NCBI GenBank assembly: GCA_963969595.1 | Contig: OZ018413.1 | Location: 7,996,211-8,060,210 of the forward strand | DNA length: 64,000 nt | Reading direction: 5' to 3' | Origin: Neckera pumila | Taxonomy: Eukaryota > Streptophyta > Bryopsida > Hypnales > Neckeraceae | In this document: positions 1-11,880 of the stretch, one piece after another | Numbering within the stretch: position 1 is the stretch's first letter | Layout of the letters: every line of letters begins with the position of its first letter | Made by a program: the position numbers and the translations under genes | Notes under the pieces: generated by a model | What the model saw: the letters and a program-made list of their open reading frames with translations, nothing else | What the model was told of the DNA's origin: nothing | The model's database searches: none

Positions 1-596
1 TGGGATTTTATGCATCTACCAAATCACATTTGCCAACTTTAGTTTATTATTCAATGGAGAATGAAAACCCTAAACATAAGGTATCATAATTAATGTTAAT
101 TCTAACTAGAAAACTAGAAAACACAAGTGGAATGGCATCCAAAAGTCCCAAGAGTCTCCTTGGGGGTGTCTTCAAGGTTAATGTAGATACCTATGATTTC
201 AATTTTGGGCATGGTTTTTTGAAACTTTTTGTGGAAACTGGGTGTCTCAAGAGCTTTGTGGGTAAATGATATATTTCCAAATCCAACTCACAGTTGACAA
301 ATTACAACCATTTTTTGGAAAATAAGGGAGACAAATTAACATATTGGAATAGGTAAGGACCATTCCCGAAAGGGGATAGCAATAGGAGACAACCGCACTA
401 GTGGACAAATCCATTGAGTCAAATACCAATACATCGTCTGACCATCTAGAAATTTTTGATGGCAAAACAAAGGAATTGCTTCATTGACAACTTGTGAAAA
501 TGACAGGTGGAGAGGTCCTTCTTATAATGAAATAGTCCATCATGAATCTTCAAAGGATATAGAATAATTCAAAGATGAGACCTTGACCGCTCATTG
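1..596. other. AT-rich intergenic DNA, nothing recognised
   Basis: No supported gene. The only open frame (247-465, minus) has no family resemblance and reads like chance. Confidence 0.7.
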
Positions 597-985
597 TCAA
601 AATGCAGGAATTGTATTCAAAGTAGAATTTCTAACCTCATTTGGGCATAGTAGAATAATTTTTTTACAAAAACTTTGAACTGAAAAAAGTTGGAAAATCA
701 AGCTAACTTTCATTTCCAAAAATTTGTTTGTGATTTTGAGCCTCCAAAAAAATTATGGACAAAATTCAGACAGGATGTTTGAAAATGTCCCTTCTACCCC
801 CTACTTGATCTTTGTCTACAACTTCTGATTGGAGACTCAAAATCTAAAACAAGTTCCTAGAGAAAAAAGTAAGTTTGGTTTTCCACATTACCTTAATTCA
901 AAGCTTTTTGAAAAAAATTATTCTACTATGCCTAAATGAGGTCTAAAATTTTATTTTGAACACAATTCCTACTTTTGACTTGAGC
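597..985. repeat. Long imperfect hairpin (about 190-bp arms)
   Basis: 597-785 is the imperfect reverse complement of about 797-983, with a small loop near 790. Matching arm blocks include CCTCATTTGGGCATAGTAGA (636) against TCTACTATGCCTAAATGAGG (922), and GATTTTGAGCCTCCAA (about 733) against TTGGAGACTCAAAATC (about 828). It may be a foldback MITE or a hairpin small-RNA source. No clear target duplication was seen. Confidence 0.8.
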
Positions 986-3544
986 TCTTACTAATCCTAA
1001 TTTACATATCCCACATAGGTTCTTTTACCTCCTACCACCCCACTTGTATAAATAGCTATTCTTCTCAATCCCTTAAATTTTAAAAGCGGCTTTTGAAGCT
1101 ATGTGAAAGACTCATGAATAAGATGTCAGTTAGGTAGTCTATTGTAAAAGCAACCGGATTCTTCAAATGGATCCTATATTTAGGTCTTATATAGACATGA
1201 AGTCATCCTTAAATGGACCTCTTTAGCCATTGAGAGGATCGAGAGAAAAATATTATTTATTGGAAGAACCAATCATTGGCCTTGGTTTCCTCAAACATTT
1301 TAGAAGTTGCAAGTGGACGGATTTTGGGAGACCTAGGGCCACAAATAGGTGCCTACAACAAAAATCTTCAAATATTCATAAGGAATTCAAAAATACTTTT
1401 AAAAATATGCTCGTATTACATTCCACATCCATTTTTCTTTCTCTAAAAAATAATCTAAAAATATTTCTATTCATGAAAACCTATTGAAAAATTGGACCAA
1501 CCCTTAAATGGTCGCTTTAAAAGCATACTACTGTAGCCAGATTTGTTGAGTAAGTGATAAGAACCTTAATTAGATGAATTCCAAAATGTAAATGTCTCAT
1601 ATAGCGTGAGAACATAGGTCGCTGCCAGTAGAATAGCATAGAAACTACCTAGGAACTTACTAGGAACATTTAGGGTCCCTTCATACAAATGGACTTAGTT
1701 TGCTTCTTGGGAGGCCGTAATATGCATTAAATGCTTGTAGAAATTAGAGATTTTGAAGTTATGCAAATTCTTTTTCCCACTTTTCAAAAATGTATACATC
1801 TTTGAATCCACCATTTAGAGTTTTGTGTTCTAGAAATATATTGTGGACAAATTGATTTAATAATGGCCTAATGTTTTGCAGTGGACTCTATATTTATCAA
1901 TATTATCTTTTAGCTTGATTCTAATGGTTTTCATTTTGGTCCTCTGATATCCAAATCAAGATTTTTTTTCTCCATCAAAAGATTTCTTAATGTGCTAATA
2001 ATAGTAGAATACCAAATTCTAATTCCATATCAATCATTCAAAACTTATTTGATTTATTGGGTCAATTTATTGTGTGCATTGGGGTATATGTATTGAAGTA
2101 CGATTCTATAGTTGTATGTATTATTTTCTATGGTATAAAGATGTACTTAAATATGATAATACAATCAATTAACATCAAAATGAGAGATAAATATACTATA
2201 AAAAGGGGCTTCTAGAATGATAAGGATTAATACTATATACAAAAACTGAGATTCAACAAAGATGAAGTCCAAAATGTCATTTAAATGTAATACCGATATA
2301 CAAAGTGTGGGACAAAGTCAATAGAGGTCAATGTTGAATTGATAGATTTTCTAAATTAGTATCTCAATTTCCATGTCTATAGTGCAATGAACTTGAATCT
2401 ATTGTCTAAATTTATTAGAGCATGCTTAGTTTTTCTTCACTACTCAAGTGCTATTTAGTAATATCTATATCAAAAGTAGGTGATCAATACCTAGGTAAAA
2501 TTTGGCTATTGGTCTTAGAAGCAGTAGCAGTTTTGACCCCCAAAATTGAAAATTTTCTTCACAAAAATAGCTAGCGTGTTTAGTCGCATCCAACTAGCAA
2601 AAATTATATATAAATTAAAATATTGGCTAGCCAATAGGTAGCAAAAACGCATCAAGCAACATTTGCCATTTGATTTTTAAAATTATATCTATATATCAAA
2701 AGTAGGTGACCATATATGCCCAAAGTCTTTTTTGAGCTTTTTGAATTTGCTCTAAATTGAACCAAAAACCAACTTTTTAATAAGGGGTGAATGCAATAAA
2801 GAACGGTACTATTTGGAGTCACAATGGAAGTGACAAAGTTGTGAACGGCCATAGCTTTTGGAGGGTGAAGCCGATGTGCTTGAAATTTTCATTGAAGATG
2901 ACAAACTTTATAGTGATTAAAACCCTTATTTTTCAAAAATTTAGAAAAAGAGTTTACTAATTAATTTTGAATTTACGTAATTTGTCACACTTTGCAGTTT
3001 AGGTTTTTTTAGTATTGGGGGGCATCCAAAATTAATGATCTAGAGCTGAAATTTTTGTGATCTACTTCTATAGTAGGAAGTAATGTTTTTAATAAAGGAA
3101 ATTTTAAAATAATTTATTTTATGTCCTCCATATGAGTGCTAACAAGGCTCCTTTGGGTCCACATATCTGAACACTGAAGATAATTTTAAGATCATTCTTT
3201 TGGGGAAATCTCTTCCTCATAAAGTTCTTCCAAAAATGAGTTTTTAGTTTTTTTAAAATTGATTTTCCTGTTTTTTACGAATTTAAATGTGAAAGTATCT
3301 ATTTTCATGAGATTTTGCAGTTTTCATGAGATTTTTTAGTACTCCTATCTAGAAAAATTTTCTATACTTTTCCTTCCTAGGGTACCTTCTTCTTAAAGGT
3401 TTATACATTAAACATTTTTTATATTTTTAAAATTTTTTTTTCTAATTATACAACATTCCTTGAAAAAATATGAATACTGTAGAAAATGCTACAAAAAACA
3501 ATTGGTCTTTCTTGCAACCACCCTAAGTTTTATCAATTTAAAAG
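986..3544. other. AT-rich intergenic DNA
   Basis: No supported gene. 2690-2810 resembles 35400-35490 (phrase AATTTGCTCTAAATTGAACC and neighbours), so part of this stretch belongs to the dispersed repeat listed at 3545-4000. Confidence 0.6.
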
Positions 3545-4000
3545 AAATTGAAACCATACAAATTCAATCTAGACATGTTAGAGATCTCATAGGAAAAGAA
3601 AACACAACAATATCACTCATGGATTGAAAGATTATAATGTCTGATCATAAGGGAGTTAAAATTGTGAAAGTGATTTGAAGTCTTTTAGTTCTCATGTCAA
3701 AACTAAAAAGTTGGTCTCCAAAAAATATGAGGTTAAAGGAAAGAACTTGCATAAATCCAAACAATTTATGGCTTCTCAAAATCCACTCTTCAAATTTTTT
3801 TAAATGAATTTCTAATGTGATTTTTTCTCCAAGTTCTAGTGTAGCTGAAGCTCATTTTCAAGAGCCTTGAAGACTAGCAAATCAAGGTTTGCAATGGACA
3901 CCCTTGCACAAAATCTTATCTACAAAAATCATAATCAGTAATCTTTAAAATCAGATTTTTGATGGTGAAACTGAACTTCAAAAAAAACTTTCTCAAAAAT
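3545..4000 (+). repeat. Dispersed repeat, copy 1 (partner 35505-35985)
   Basis: Roughly 450 bp are shared in the same orientation with 35505-35985, for example AGGAAAAGAAAACACAACAA, then GATTGAAAGATT, TTTTTTCTCCAAG and CAAGAGCCTTGAA. No coding capacity. A MITE starts immediately downstream of this copy. Confidence 0.8.
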
Positions 4001-4006
4001 ATAAAC

Positions 4007-4216
4007 TACAATAGAACCTCTCTTAGTGCATAGTTTTGGGATTATGCACTAAGAGAGGTTTATGCAGGAAGAGAGGTTATGTACTGAGCATTGGCTAACA
4101 TAGCCTCTTACTCTGGGGCCTCCAACTATTGTTCACAAATAAATGCTTCAAAGTGCTACCTCTCTTACTGCATATTATGCACTAAGAGAGTATGCACTAA
4201 GAGAGGTTCTATTGTA
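4007..4216. mobile_element. MITE with perfect 26-bp terminal inverted repeats (Emigrant/pogo-like)
   Basis: 4007-4032 is the exact reverse complement of 4191-4216. After a 5' TA the terminus begins CAATAGAACCTCTCTTAGTG. This resembles the CAGTAAAACCTCTATAAA end of Emigrant-type pogo/mariner MITEs, which duplicate TA. Length is 210 bp with no coding capacity. Internal copies of TATGCACTAAGAGAG add further inverted structure. Confidence 0.88.
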
Positions 4217-4680
4217 CTAAAAATAATAACCTGATAAGGCTTTATTTAACTTCAAAGTTTTTTTGACACCAAAATTTGGTGCCTCGGGTATTTAGGGTTT
4301 ATCATGCTCAGTTGCTCACTGGTGCAAGGGAGAATTCTCATGGCGACCCCACCCTACTGAAATGTTTTAATTCATTGGGCAGAACTTTACAGGGATATAT
4401 ACCGTGTATTACACTGCATCACTGCACACTGCAAGAGCAGCCTTCAAATGATTGTAATGAATGTCACAGAATAAAACCAAGTAATTTTGTCAGCTGGGAG
4501 ATCCATGATTCATACCGATCCGGTGGTCAAGACCGGCAAAAAAATAAAAAACATTTCTCAAATCAAATGTCGGAATTGTTGAGATACTATTGTTTTTCAA
4601 AAAATAAAAATTTGACTGGAAAGAGGTTTAGCACAAAACCGGTTCCCAGAAGGAAGCAGCCTTCATGTGGTTAGTATTTC
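4217..4680 (+). other. Unassigned stretch with a 132-codon open frame
   Basis: An open frame at 4276-4674 is less AT-rich than its surroundings and ends just before LINE-like sequence. I recognise no domain. It could be part of the same retroelement's 5' remnant or chance. Confidence 0.3.
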
Positions 4681-5388
4681 ACAACTCTGTTGTTGTTCAC
4701 TCTTGGTGAGCGCATATCAATCCTAGTATTGACATTGGATACAACTGCTATTCAATAGATATGGATGAAACTCCCATACATACATTTTATGAGTGTCCTA
4801 GAGCCCAAGTAATATGGGAGAATGCGCAATCCATAATCCACCATATATGTGGAGCCCAACCGGTTATGGGTCCATATTCCCGCTTTAGCCCAACTTAGTG
4901 CATCTTTGGATCGACAATCCCCCCAAGGTTCCATGATATAGAAAAATCATTTGGTCTCTCCTTTGAGGTTCCTCCCTATGGCTGTTATGGATTGCTTGCA
5001 ATAACAAGGTGTTCTCACAAACCCAATGGCCTCCGGACTTTGTTCAATAAGCCCTTTGAAACTCATTGCTTGACTCATGATGGGCTGCATTCCTTAAAGC
5101 TCATAGTGCTGCCAAACTTTGACCACATCAATCGGATTCCATTTGGCTTAAGTTTGACCTAGTTTGGGCTCAGTCCCCGATACTTGCCACTTGTGTTGGC
5201 AATCTGATTAGTTGGAACAAGGAGGGCCCCCTCCCTTGTTTATTTGCTTAGGCCTTTTCTTTTCTGTTGCTCGCTTTTTTTTCCGCTCGCTCTCTTCATT
5301 GTCTAGCCTTTTGGCTTGGCTGTTTTGTACTTGGTGGATTTTTTTAATGGAATGGGTTTCCCATTTGTTAAAAAAAAAAAAAAAAAAA
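4681..5388 (+). mobile_element. 5'-truncated LINE (L1-type) 3' end with poly(A)
   Basis: A decayed frame near 4755-4850 reads DETPIHTFYECPRAQVIWEN, which fits the zinc-binding zf-RVT region at the C-terminus of plant L1 ORF2 proteins (..H.F..CP.A..VW). Downstream there is a WLLWIACNNKVF-like patch near 4979-5020. A GC-skewed T-rich trailer leads to an 18-base A run at about 5370-5388. Stops and frameshifts are frequent. Confidence 0.75.
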
Positions 5389-7822
5389 TTGTATGACAAA
5401 AAAAAAAATTATTTTTTAAGTTTGCGCATCTACCTAATCACATTTAGAGTAACCTTAACTTTCTTGACATCATACTTTAAATTCAAATTGAAGAATTTCA
5501 AATTCTAAATAAGTTGTATTTTCTATAGTACGTCATTACAAAAATTTGAGCCTTGTAAAAGACCTCGAGACTTTCATTTTTGGCACCTGTGGTGCATATA
5601 CAAAAAAAAAAAAAAAAATTTAGTATTTTAGTATTTTTTTTGAGGGGGGAATTAAAAAATTAAAAATATATTTTTGAAATTGCCAATCTGACATGGCACT
5701 AAGGTAAAGCAGCCCATCATGGTCAGAATTAGGAGTTTGTCCTCATGCCATTGCTGAAATTTTAAAAGTTTTTTCCCTCATGAATATAAATGTGAGAAAC
5801 AGAGAGTACAGTTGAAATTAAATTATATTGACAATATATGAATTAATGACACTCAATACAAGACTAAGATCTAGATGTAATATACCAACATTACTTCACC
5901 ATATTAAAGGGCTTTCCAATTCATATTAGCCCATAAACGATACGGTGGACGTTTGGCATCCAATAAATGACAGAGAATCCTTGCCCATAATGCTCACCTA
6001 CTTCACCTAAAGCAATCACAATATTTTTAATGTGGAAGGCCTAAAAAAAATCACTTTCTACAATTTATACATAAAAAGTTGGGTGTTCCTAATGAGGTTA
6101 CTAATCACTCCATTAGTGTCAGGTGAGACATTGATTGTGATCCAAAATTTCACAAATTGAAAATAACCGCCATGGGGTCATTCCCTAGGTGTCCATTATA
6201 GGTCATTTGACCATGATGGGTTGTTTTACCTTAGTAGTAACTTGTCAAATTCCAATTTATTTATTTTTTTCCCTTTCTTTTCGATTTAATTGCACTGCTG
6301 CCATCCAATTTGGTGGAATGAATTTTTTATTAAAAAAAAACAAGATTTGACATGGGCCGAACTTGCTGAATTGGAGCGTCAAAAATGCGAGGCCAATGTT
6401 AGATTTCAATTAAAAAACCTTTTCTTATAAAATATTATTTTTTTCAACAAGTCACATTCGTTGGATTTTGTGCAATTGGCCTCAAGGGGAATTGGCCCTG
6501 CCTCTAGATGTATAGTAGCCCTGAAACTTCAGCCCCTTTTTTTTTAGGTATTATTGAATTGGCCCGGCTTCTTGGCCTCAAGGCCTTTACATATAGGAGA
6601 ATTTGGCCCCGTTATAATCTTATTCTAGTGGGTTGTTGAGGATTGGACGGCTTCCAATCCAAAAGGGGGCTAAAATTTTGTACAATTGGCTTGAAGGAGA
6701 ATTGGCTTCTTTTCTAAGTATAAAGCGTCTTCACTCTCCGGCAATCTCTTCAATACGTTACAAAAAAATTTGGGCCTACAAAAGGCCTCGAGATGGAACA
6801 TTTACATGCGATATGGGCTTCCTTTTGTGGTTTATTAAATTTTTCTCTTATTCCTTTGGTATCTTTTTTTTGCATAATTTGTGATCCCTTGTGCACTCGC
6901 AACCACTTGCGTTTTGATACATAAGGAGATTCTAATGACCCGTTGTGGGAAAGTCGCTCAACTATAAGGATATTTTGTTGTTGATTATATCAATTTAATT
7001 TTACAAGCTTTCGAATTAATTTCCTATTGATTCAAAAGCAGAGGTCATTATCAAGTCTCATTTCTCTAAGACATGTTCTTTCATTAATCCATGAAGGACA
7101 ATTGTCACTGAGTGGACTATTGGAAATTTGGGTAGGTTATTAATTATGAAAGTTTTGAATGAATGAAAGTGAAATTTATATTGAAGATGCACATTTTCCT
7201 AAGCTTCCCCTAAATATAATTCTTATTCCAATTAGGTGCATGAGTCAAAATTTATGAAGTAGCTTGGGTAGGGTATTAACAAAGAAGATTATCAATCAAG
7301 TAAGCTGTGATGTATTTTTCATTAAATTAGGGGTTAACAAAATTGTTGTCTATAGTAAATGGAAGGAAGGATGATTAGACCCTTACTCAAAAGGTGAATC
7401 AATAATAGAGTATATTATACTATACTTTGGATACAATTCACAAGTACCAGTATAGTGTAGTATATAGAAGTTGATAATATCATGATTGTCTACCATTAGT
7501 TTTAACCCCTAAATGACCAAATGGCATTTTTTGTCAACATAGCGATTTTGGGTAGCTCACTACAAACGGAATTTTTTTTTCTTTGAAAATTCCACACAAC
7601 ATGTGTCCAAGGAGTAGCTATGAGGCCCAACAATTTTCAAAACTTCTGACTACATGGTTAAAAAGTTATTGGATGATTTGTCATTTTCAACAATCGGCGG
7701 GCAACTCAAAATTTTTCTGAAAAATCACTTTTAAAAAAATAATAACTTGAAATTGTTTTTTAAATTTATATATACGTATAAAGATTTGAATTATTCCATT
7801 TTGATTTATGAGATGAAAATTA
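5389..7822. other. AT-rich intergenic DNA with a possible second LINE tail
   Basis: No gene supported. 6240-6345 has a T-rich trailer, then GAATTTTTTATTAAAAAAAA, similar in style to the LINE end at 5388; this is weak. The open frame at 6633-6884 has no recognisable family. Confidence 0.5.
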
Positions 7823-8175
7823 CATTAGAAATAAAAGCAGCCCTCTAGAGGGCTGTTCCAGGTTGACATGCCAAGCTATTTCAAGCTTGGCCTATCAATC
7901 TCAAAAAGGCCCTCGGTGAGCAGTCAGCTTTTGTTTTTTGTTTTTAAAATTAAATTTTTTTAGAATTTTTTTTGTAAGATTAAATTGATTTTGATTTTGA
8001 TTTTGATTTTATTAATTTTTTACTTGCAAAATTGGGTTCCTGCGCCACTGACACTGAACTTTTTGCTATGCAAAAATAGAAAAAAAACACATTCTTCAGC
8101 CTCCAAAAATGAAATTCCAAGGTACTTCAGAGGGCTGAGGAGCAGCCTTCCAACGGCGCAAAAATTTCTCTAATG
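7823..8175. mobile_element. CATTAG-family MITE, diverged copy
   Basis: It starts CATTAGAAATAAAAGCAGCC and ends AAAAATTTCTCTAATG, an inverted CATTAGA terminus shared with elements at 31150, 48246 and 62139. It has a poly-A/T rich centre as in those copies. An 18-bp palindrome, CAGCCCTCTAGAGGGCTG, lies near the left end. No target duplication is evident. Confidence 0.55.
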
Positions 8176-8394
8176 TGAGGTGTTCTAGTTTGCGGGCAGT
8201 TATAGATTCCCTACTCTAAAATAAACTTTGAAGTCCTTTATTTAGTTCAATTTTCAATATTTTTTGAAAAAAATAAAAGCATAGGATGTAGATTGTCTAT
8301 TACAACATTACCACCGTCGAGATTGACATTTTTCAATTCCACAATTAAATTCTTAACCATTTAGTGATTTGAATCATTTTCTACTTCTTTTTAC

Positions 8395-8700
8395 ACATTA
8401 TTTTTTTCCTATATGTTGTACAATTCCAAATGATTTGAAATTTTTCAAGCATGTAGCCAACTTGCTTTGAAGAATGATTTTAAAGAGTAACCACCATTTT
8501 GAACATTTTTTCATACAAATGTGCCCTTGTGAAGTGCAGCTGTCCAATTTTTTGCAGGGCCAAAAAATGGGGTTTCGTCAATTCAAACGCTAATATCTTG
8601 CAATCTACAAGGTGGAAATCATTACATAATCTCAAAAATTTACAATCTTTAATTGAACATGATCTAAGAGAAAAATAAATCTTGATTGGTCTTTTCTATA
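8395..8700 (-). repeat. Dispersed AT-rich repeat (inverted partner at 63490-63710)
   Basis: The reverse complement of this stretch matches 63490-63710: TTGTGAAGTGCAGCTG and CCAATTTTTTGCAGGGCC here, versus CACTTCACAAG and GGCCCTACAAAAAACAGCG there. No coding capacity. Confidence 0.65.
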
Positions 8701-9676
8701 GTAAGAAATTTATAGAATTTAGATATTTTGTTTTTTGAAATATTTGGAAAAAAATTCTAAACCAAATTGGCCGTGTACAATTCAATTTTCAGATTTTGCT
8801 CTCTAAATACATGCATGTTAACTAAATGTTAAGTGCAGAGCTTCAAAATACAAAACTTATACAACATGCAATTTTCTCAAAAGATTAAAAGACTTCACAT
8901 TTGAACATGAAAAATTACATTTAAAATTGCTTTGTATAGAACCACATGCAAAATAAAATCAAGTAAAATAAGTTCAAATTTAATATTCCTTGTTGACATT
9001 AGCAAATTTTAGCAATGTGACTTTTAGCATTTTGTTTCCAAATTTTCAGAACGAAAAATAGATATAAAAATTGTGTTATGCAATATATCAAAGTTCGTTT
9101 TGAAATGACAAGACAAAATATTTTTGTATTTTTTTCCGGATCTAATATTACTTGAATTTAGATCATATGGTCCTAGAATACCAAGCTAAGTCATTGTAGC
9201 TCGGTGCTCCACGATCGCATTTCTACTATAATAGTACACAATCTAGTTTGTTCTAAGATATACAACCTATTTTCGACGAGGGTCCCGTTAATTTGCGCAA
9301 GACAGGTCCTTTTTTGTAGATGAGGTGACCTCTTTTTCATTCATTGCAATTTTTCTTACGGGCAAGAACGGTGTCTACCCTGATTGGAAATTTGTTAGTT
9401 GAGATATCACAAGCTAAAAAATAACTAGGAAAAATTTAGGAAAATGCAAGAAAATCTAAGGATTTTAAGAAATAATTTATAGTTTCTTGCGTTCTTTGTT
9501 TTGTATGCCAATACTAACAACAAATTTTTTGTTTTGTACTTCTCGAAAACAGGTTCACGAATAGATTGAGACAAGTTGGATTATAATCTACACTTCTTTA
9601 ATTTTTACTAATTCCAAACTTGATGAAAACTACCAAAAACTACTATAATCTTCAGTTCATTATTTCTCTTTACAAA
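8701..9676. other. AT-rich intergenic DNA, nothing recognised
   Basis: No open frame of note and no repeat partner detected by eye. Confidence 0.6.
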
Positions 9677-9891
9677 TAAAGTAGAACCTCCCTAAGTTGA
9701 TCCTCCATGAGCTAATAAACCTCTGTAAGGTAATTTTGTCACACTGGTCCCCAACTTGTCCCCATAACAAAGGTTATGACCAAAAATGACCCTCCATAAG
9801 CTAATAAACCTCCCTAATGTAATCTTGTCCGACCATTTGAAACCAGTCCGGGACTGATTAGCTTAGAGAGATTCTACTGTACCCCACTTTT
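9677..9891. mobile_element. MITE, Emigrant/pogo-like, 215 bp
   Basis: The left end TAAAGTAGAACCTCCCTAAG and the right end (revcomp) TACAGTAGAATCTCTCTAAG are imperfect inverted repeats bounded by TA. Internal CTCCATAAGCTAATAAACCTC blocks repeat. Same family type as 4007-4216 by its terminus. Confidence 0.8.
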
Positions 9892-10364
9892 TCATTGTCT
9901 TTTAAAACTTTGGATTCCTGTGGAAACATTCTTGTTCTGCAAGCAGTGAGTAACTGAGTATCAGTTGGACAAAATCTGATTTATTTCTGGTCTTGCCACT
10001 GAATCAATTTTATTAATTGTGGTACACCACGAACTGGATATTATTAAATAGTATAGCACCATCATGAACTGGCTGCTTTAAGTGAGTTATTAATTACTGC
10101 AAGCTCACACACTACCAGTAAGTGTCATGTACTAATTAAGATTAGACTGATGTTAACGAACAGAGTAAAAAGTTCATTCATCGAGTCTGGAGTCAAGTAT
10201 ATTGAGCGTGCAGTTATGCCGGGATCACTGCACATTGGTCCAATGGCGTTGCCACCTAGGTCAGAGTATGATGTCTACCTGGCATTCCATTCCGAGGCAT
10301 ATGCGGTTGATTGAAGCTGCCCATTATTTCCGTTTCAGTTCTCCAAGGCAAGTTTATCTACAGT

Positions 10365-10927
10365 AAGGGAACTACACCTAAAATCGCACGGTTCCTAAAA
10401 TTGCACAGCAGATTTTCTTGAAATACGTTAAATTGTGCCATCCTTTGTGGGCCCAGCGGGGTAAATTCGGGTTTCTTGAGGATAAAAGTAAATAAAGCCC
10501 CCTATATTTGAGCTGTGTCTAGGGATACTTACTAGCCCCCCTAGCTAATTTGGGGACTTTGATTGCAAATATGAATTCAGATTTTGAAAAAAAAAATAAT
10601 TTGTGGCAAAAAAAAATTTCCAGCCTTTTTCCCGGGGTAAATTCAGCCCACATGGCTCACCAAGGATGGCACAATTTAACGTCCTGCAATTTTCTTGCCT
10701 AAATTGTACTCCCACTATTCATATGACTCTACGATCACTTTTAGGTACATCTATTTTCACCACTTTGATAATTCAAAGTTTATTCACACGGTATCCAAAA
10801 AATGCATTCTAAGAGAATCTAGAGTCCCCTTTTGACTACCAACAAGATCCCACAATAAGTTTTCCAATATAACAGTGGGAACCATGCTGAATTGCTTAAC
10901 TGTGCGATTTTATGTGTAGTTACCTTA
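10365..10927. mobile_element. MITE with TAAGGTAACTACAC termini, copy A
   Basis: The left end TAAGGGAACTACACCTAAAA then TCGCAC is the inverted repeat of the right end (revcomp TAAGGTAACTACACATAAAA then TCGCAC). It shares internal sequence in opposite orientation with 55689-56220 (CATTCTAAGAGAATCTAGAG versus GAGATTCTCTTAGAATG). 563 bp; the small frame at 10603-10812 is not considered coding. Confidence 0.82.
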
Positions 10928-11689
10928 TGGAGTACGAAATATGAAACAATGTACAATGCTCGCATGGGGCTCTTTGTGTTGGCACACAAGGAATTGTTGT
11001 TTGTCCCTCCACTTGTCCTGACGGGGATTAAGTCTATGGCAAAATCATTGCTGAGTCAAGTCTGTCCTAGTTGCGGCCCTTAAAGGCTGTACGTTTCAAA
11101 AAAAAATGCGAGACGCTAAATCCAATTCACGAAGTGGGACCAGCCGGGTGGATTTACCCAAAAGGAAAATGCAGAATTTTTTAATTTGTCACATGTGATA
11201 ACATTTCCAATTTTTGAATTTATATTTGCAATTATAGACTCCAAATTAGTTGGAGAGGTCTTAAATAAGCACAACACAAAATAGGGGGTTCTATTTTAGT
11301 TTTACCCTGGAGAACACAAAATCTACCTTGCTAGTTCTACTTTGTGGAATGGATATAGCGTCTTGCTGAAACAATAGGCTACTAGCGTCACTATGGCCAA
11401 AGTCCTCACATTTATGGAATTCTATGATAAAAACGTAGAGAGGCATTTTGAGTCTATATTTAGATGATTGGAATCCAAATTTCATAATATTGTTAACCAA
11501 TCTAAAATCATCATCTCTAGGAGATTGGGATAATCCCTCTTTGAATTTATTTTTTGCTAGACTCTCAACTCAATTCTCCACTATAAACATTTAAAGCTCA
11601 AAACTTTGTAATGCAAAAATTTAAAGTAAAAAATGTTCAAAATCAAAAAATCTAATCCTACAATGTGCATAAAAATTTGTATTTTCCAC
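10928..11689. other. Intergenic DNA, nothing recognised
   Basis: No supported gene. Short open frames only. Confidence 0.5.
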
Positions 11690-11880
11690 TTTAAACGCAA
11701 ATATGTTGCAATTTGTGGTGTCAAAGATTCTGAAATTTTTTCCACACATTCTCATACTAGGTAGGTGTAAGATCCTATGGTTAGATGTGCAAAAAAATAT
11801 TTTTCAAATTTTTTTACTCTTTGCTCTAGAAATGGCAAGTTTGAGTGTTTTTTTGCAAAAAAAGGCATTGGGCCTTTAGG
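11690..11880. repeat. Dispersed AT-rich repeat (inverted partner at 61290-61480)
   Basis: GTAAGATCCTATGGTTAGAT and GGCAAGTTTGAGTGTTTTTT here match, as reverse complements, ATCTAACCATAGGATCTTGC and AAAAAACACTCAAAATTGTC at 61320-61400. Confidence 0.65.
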
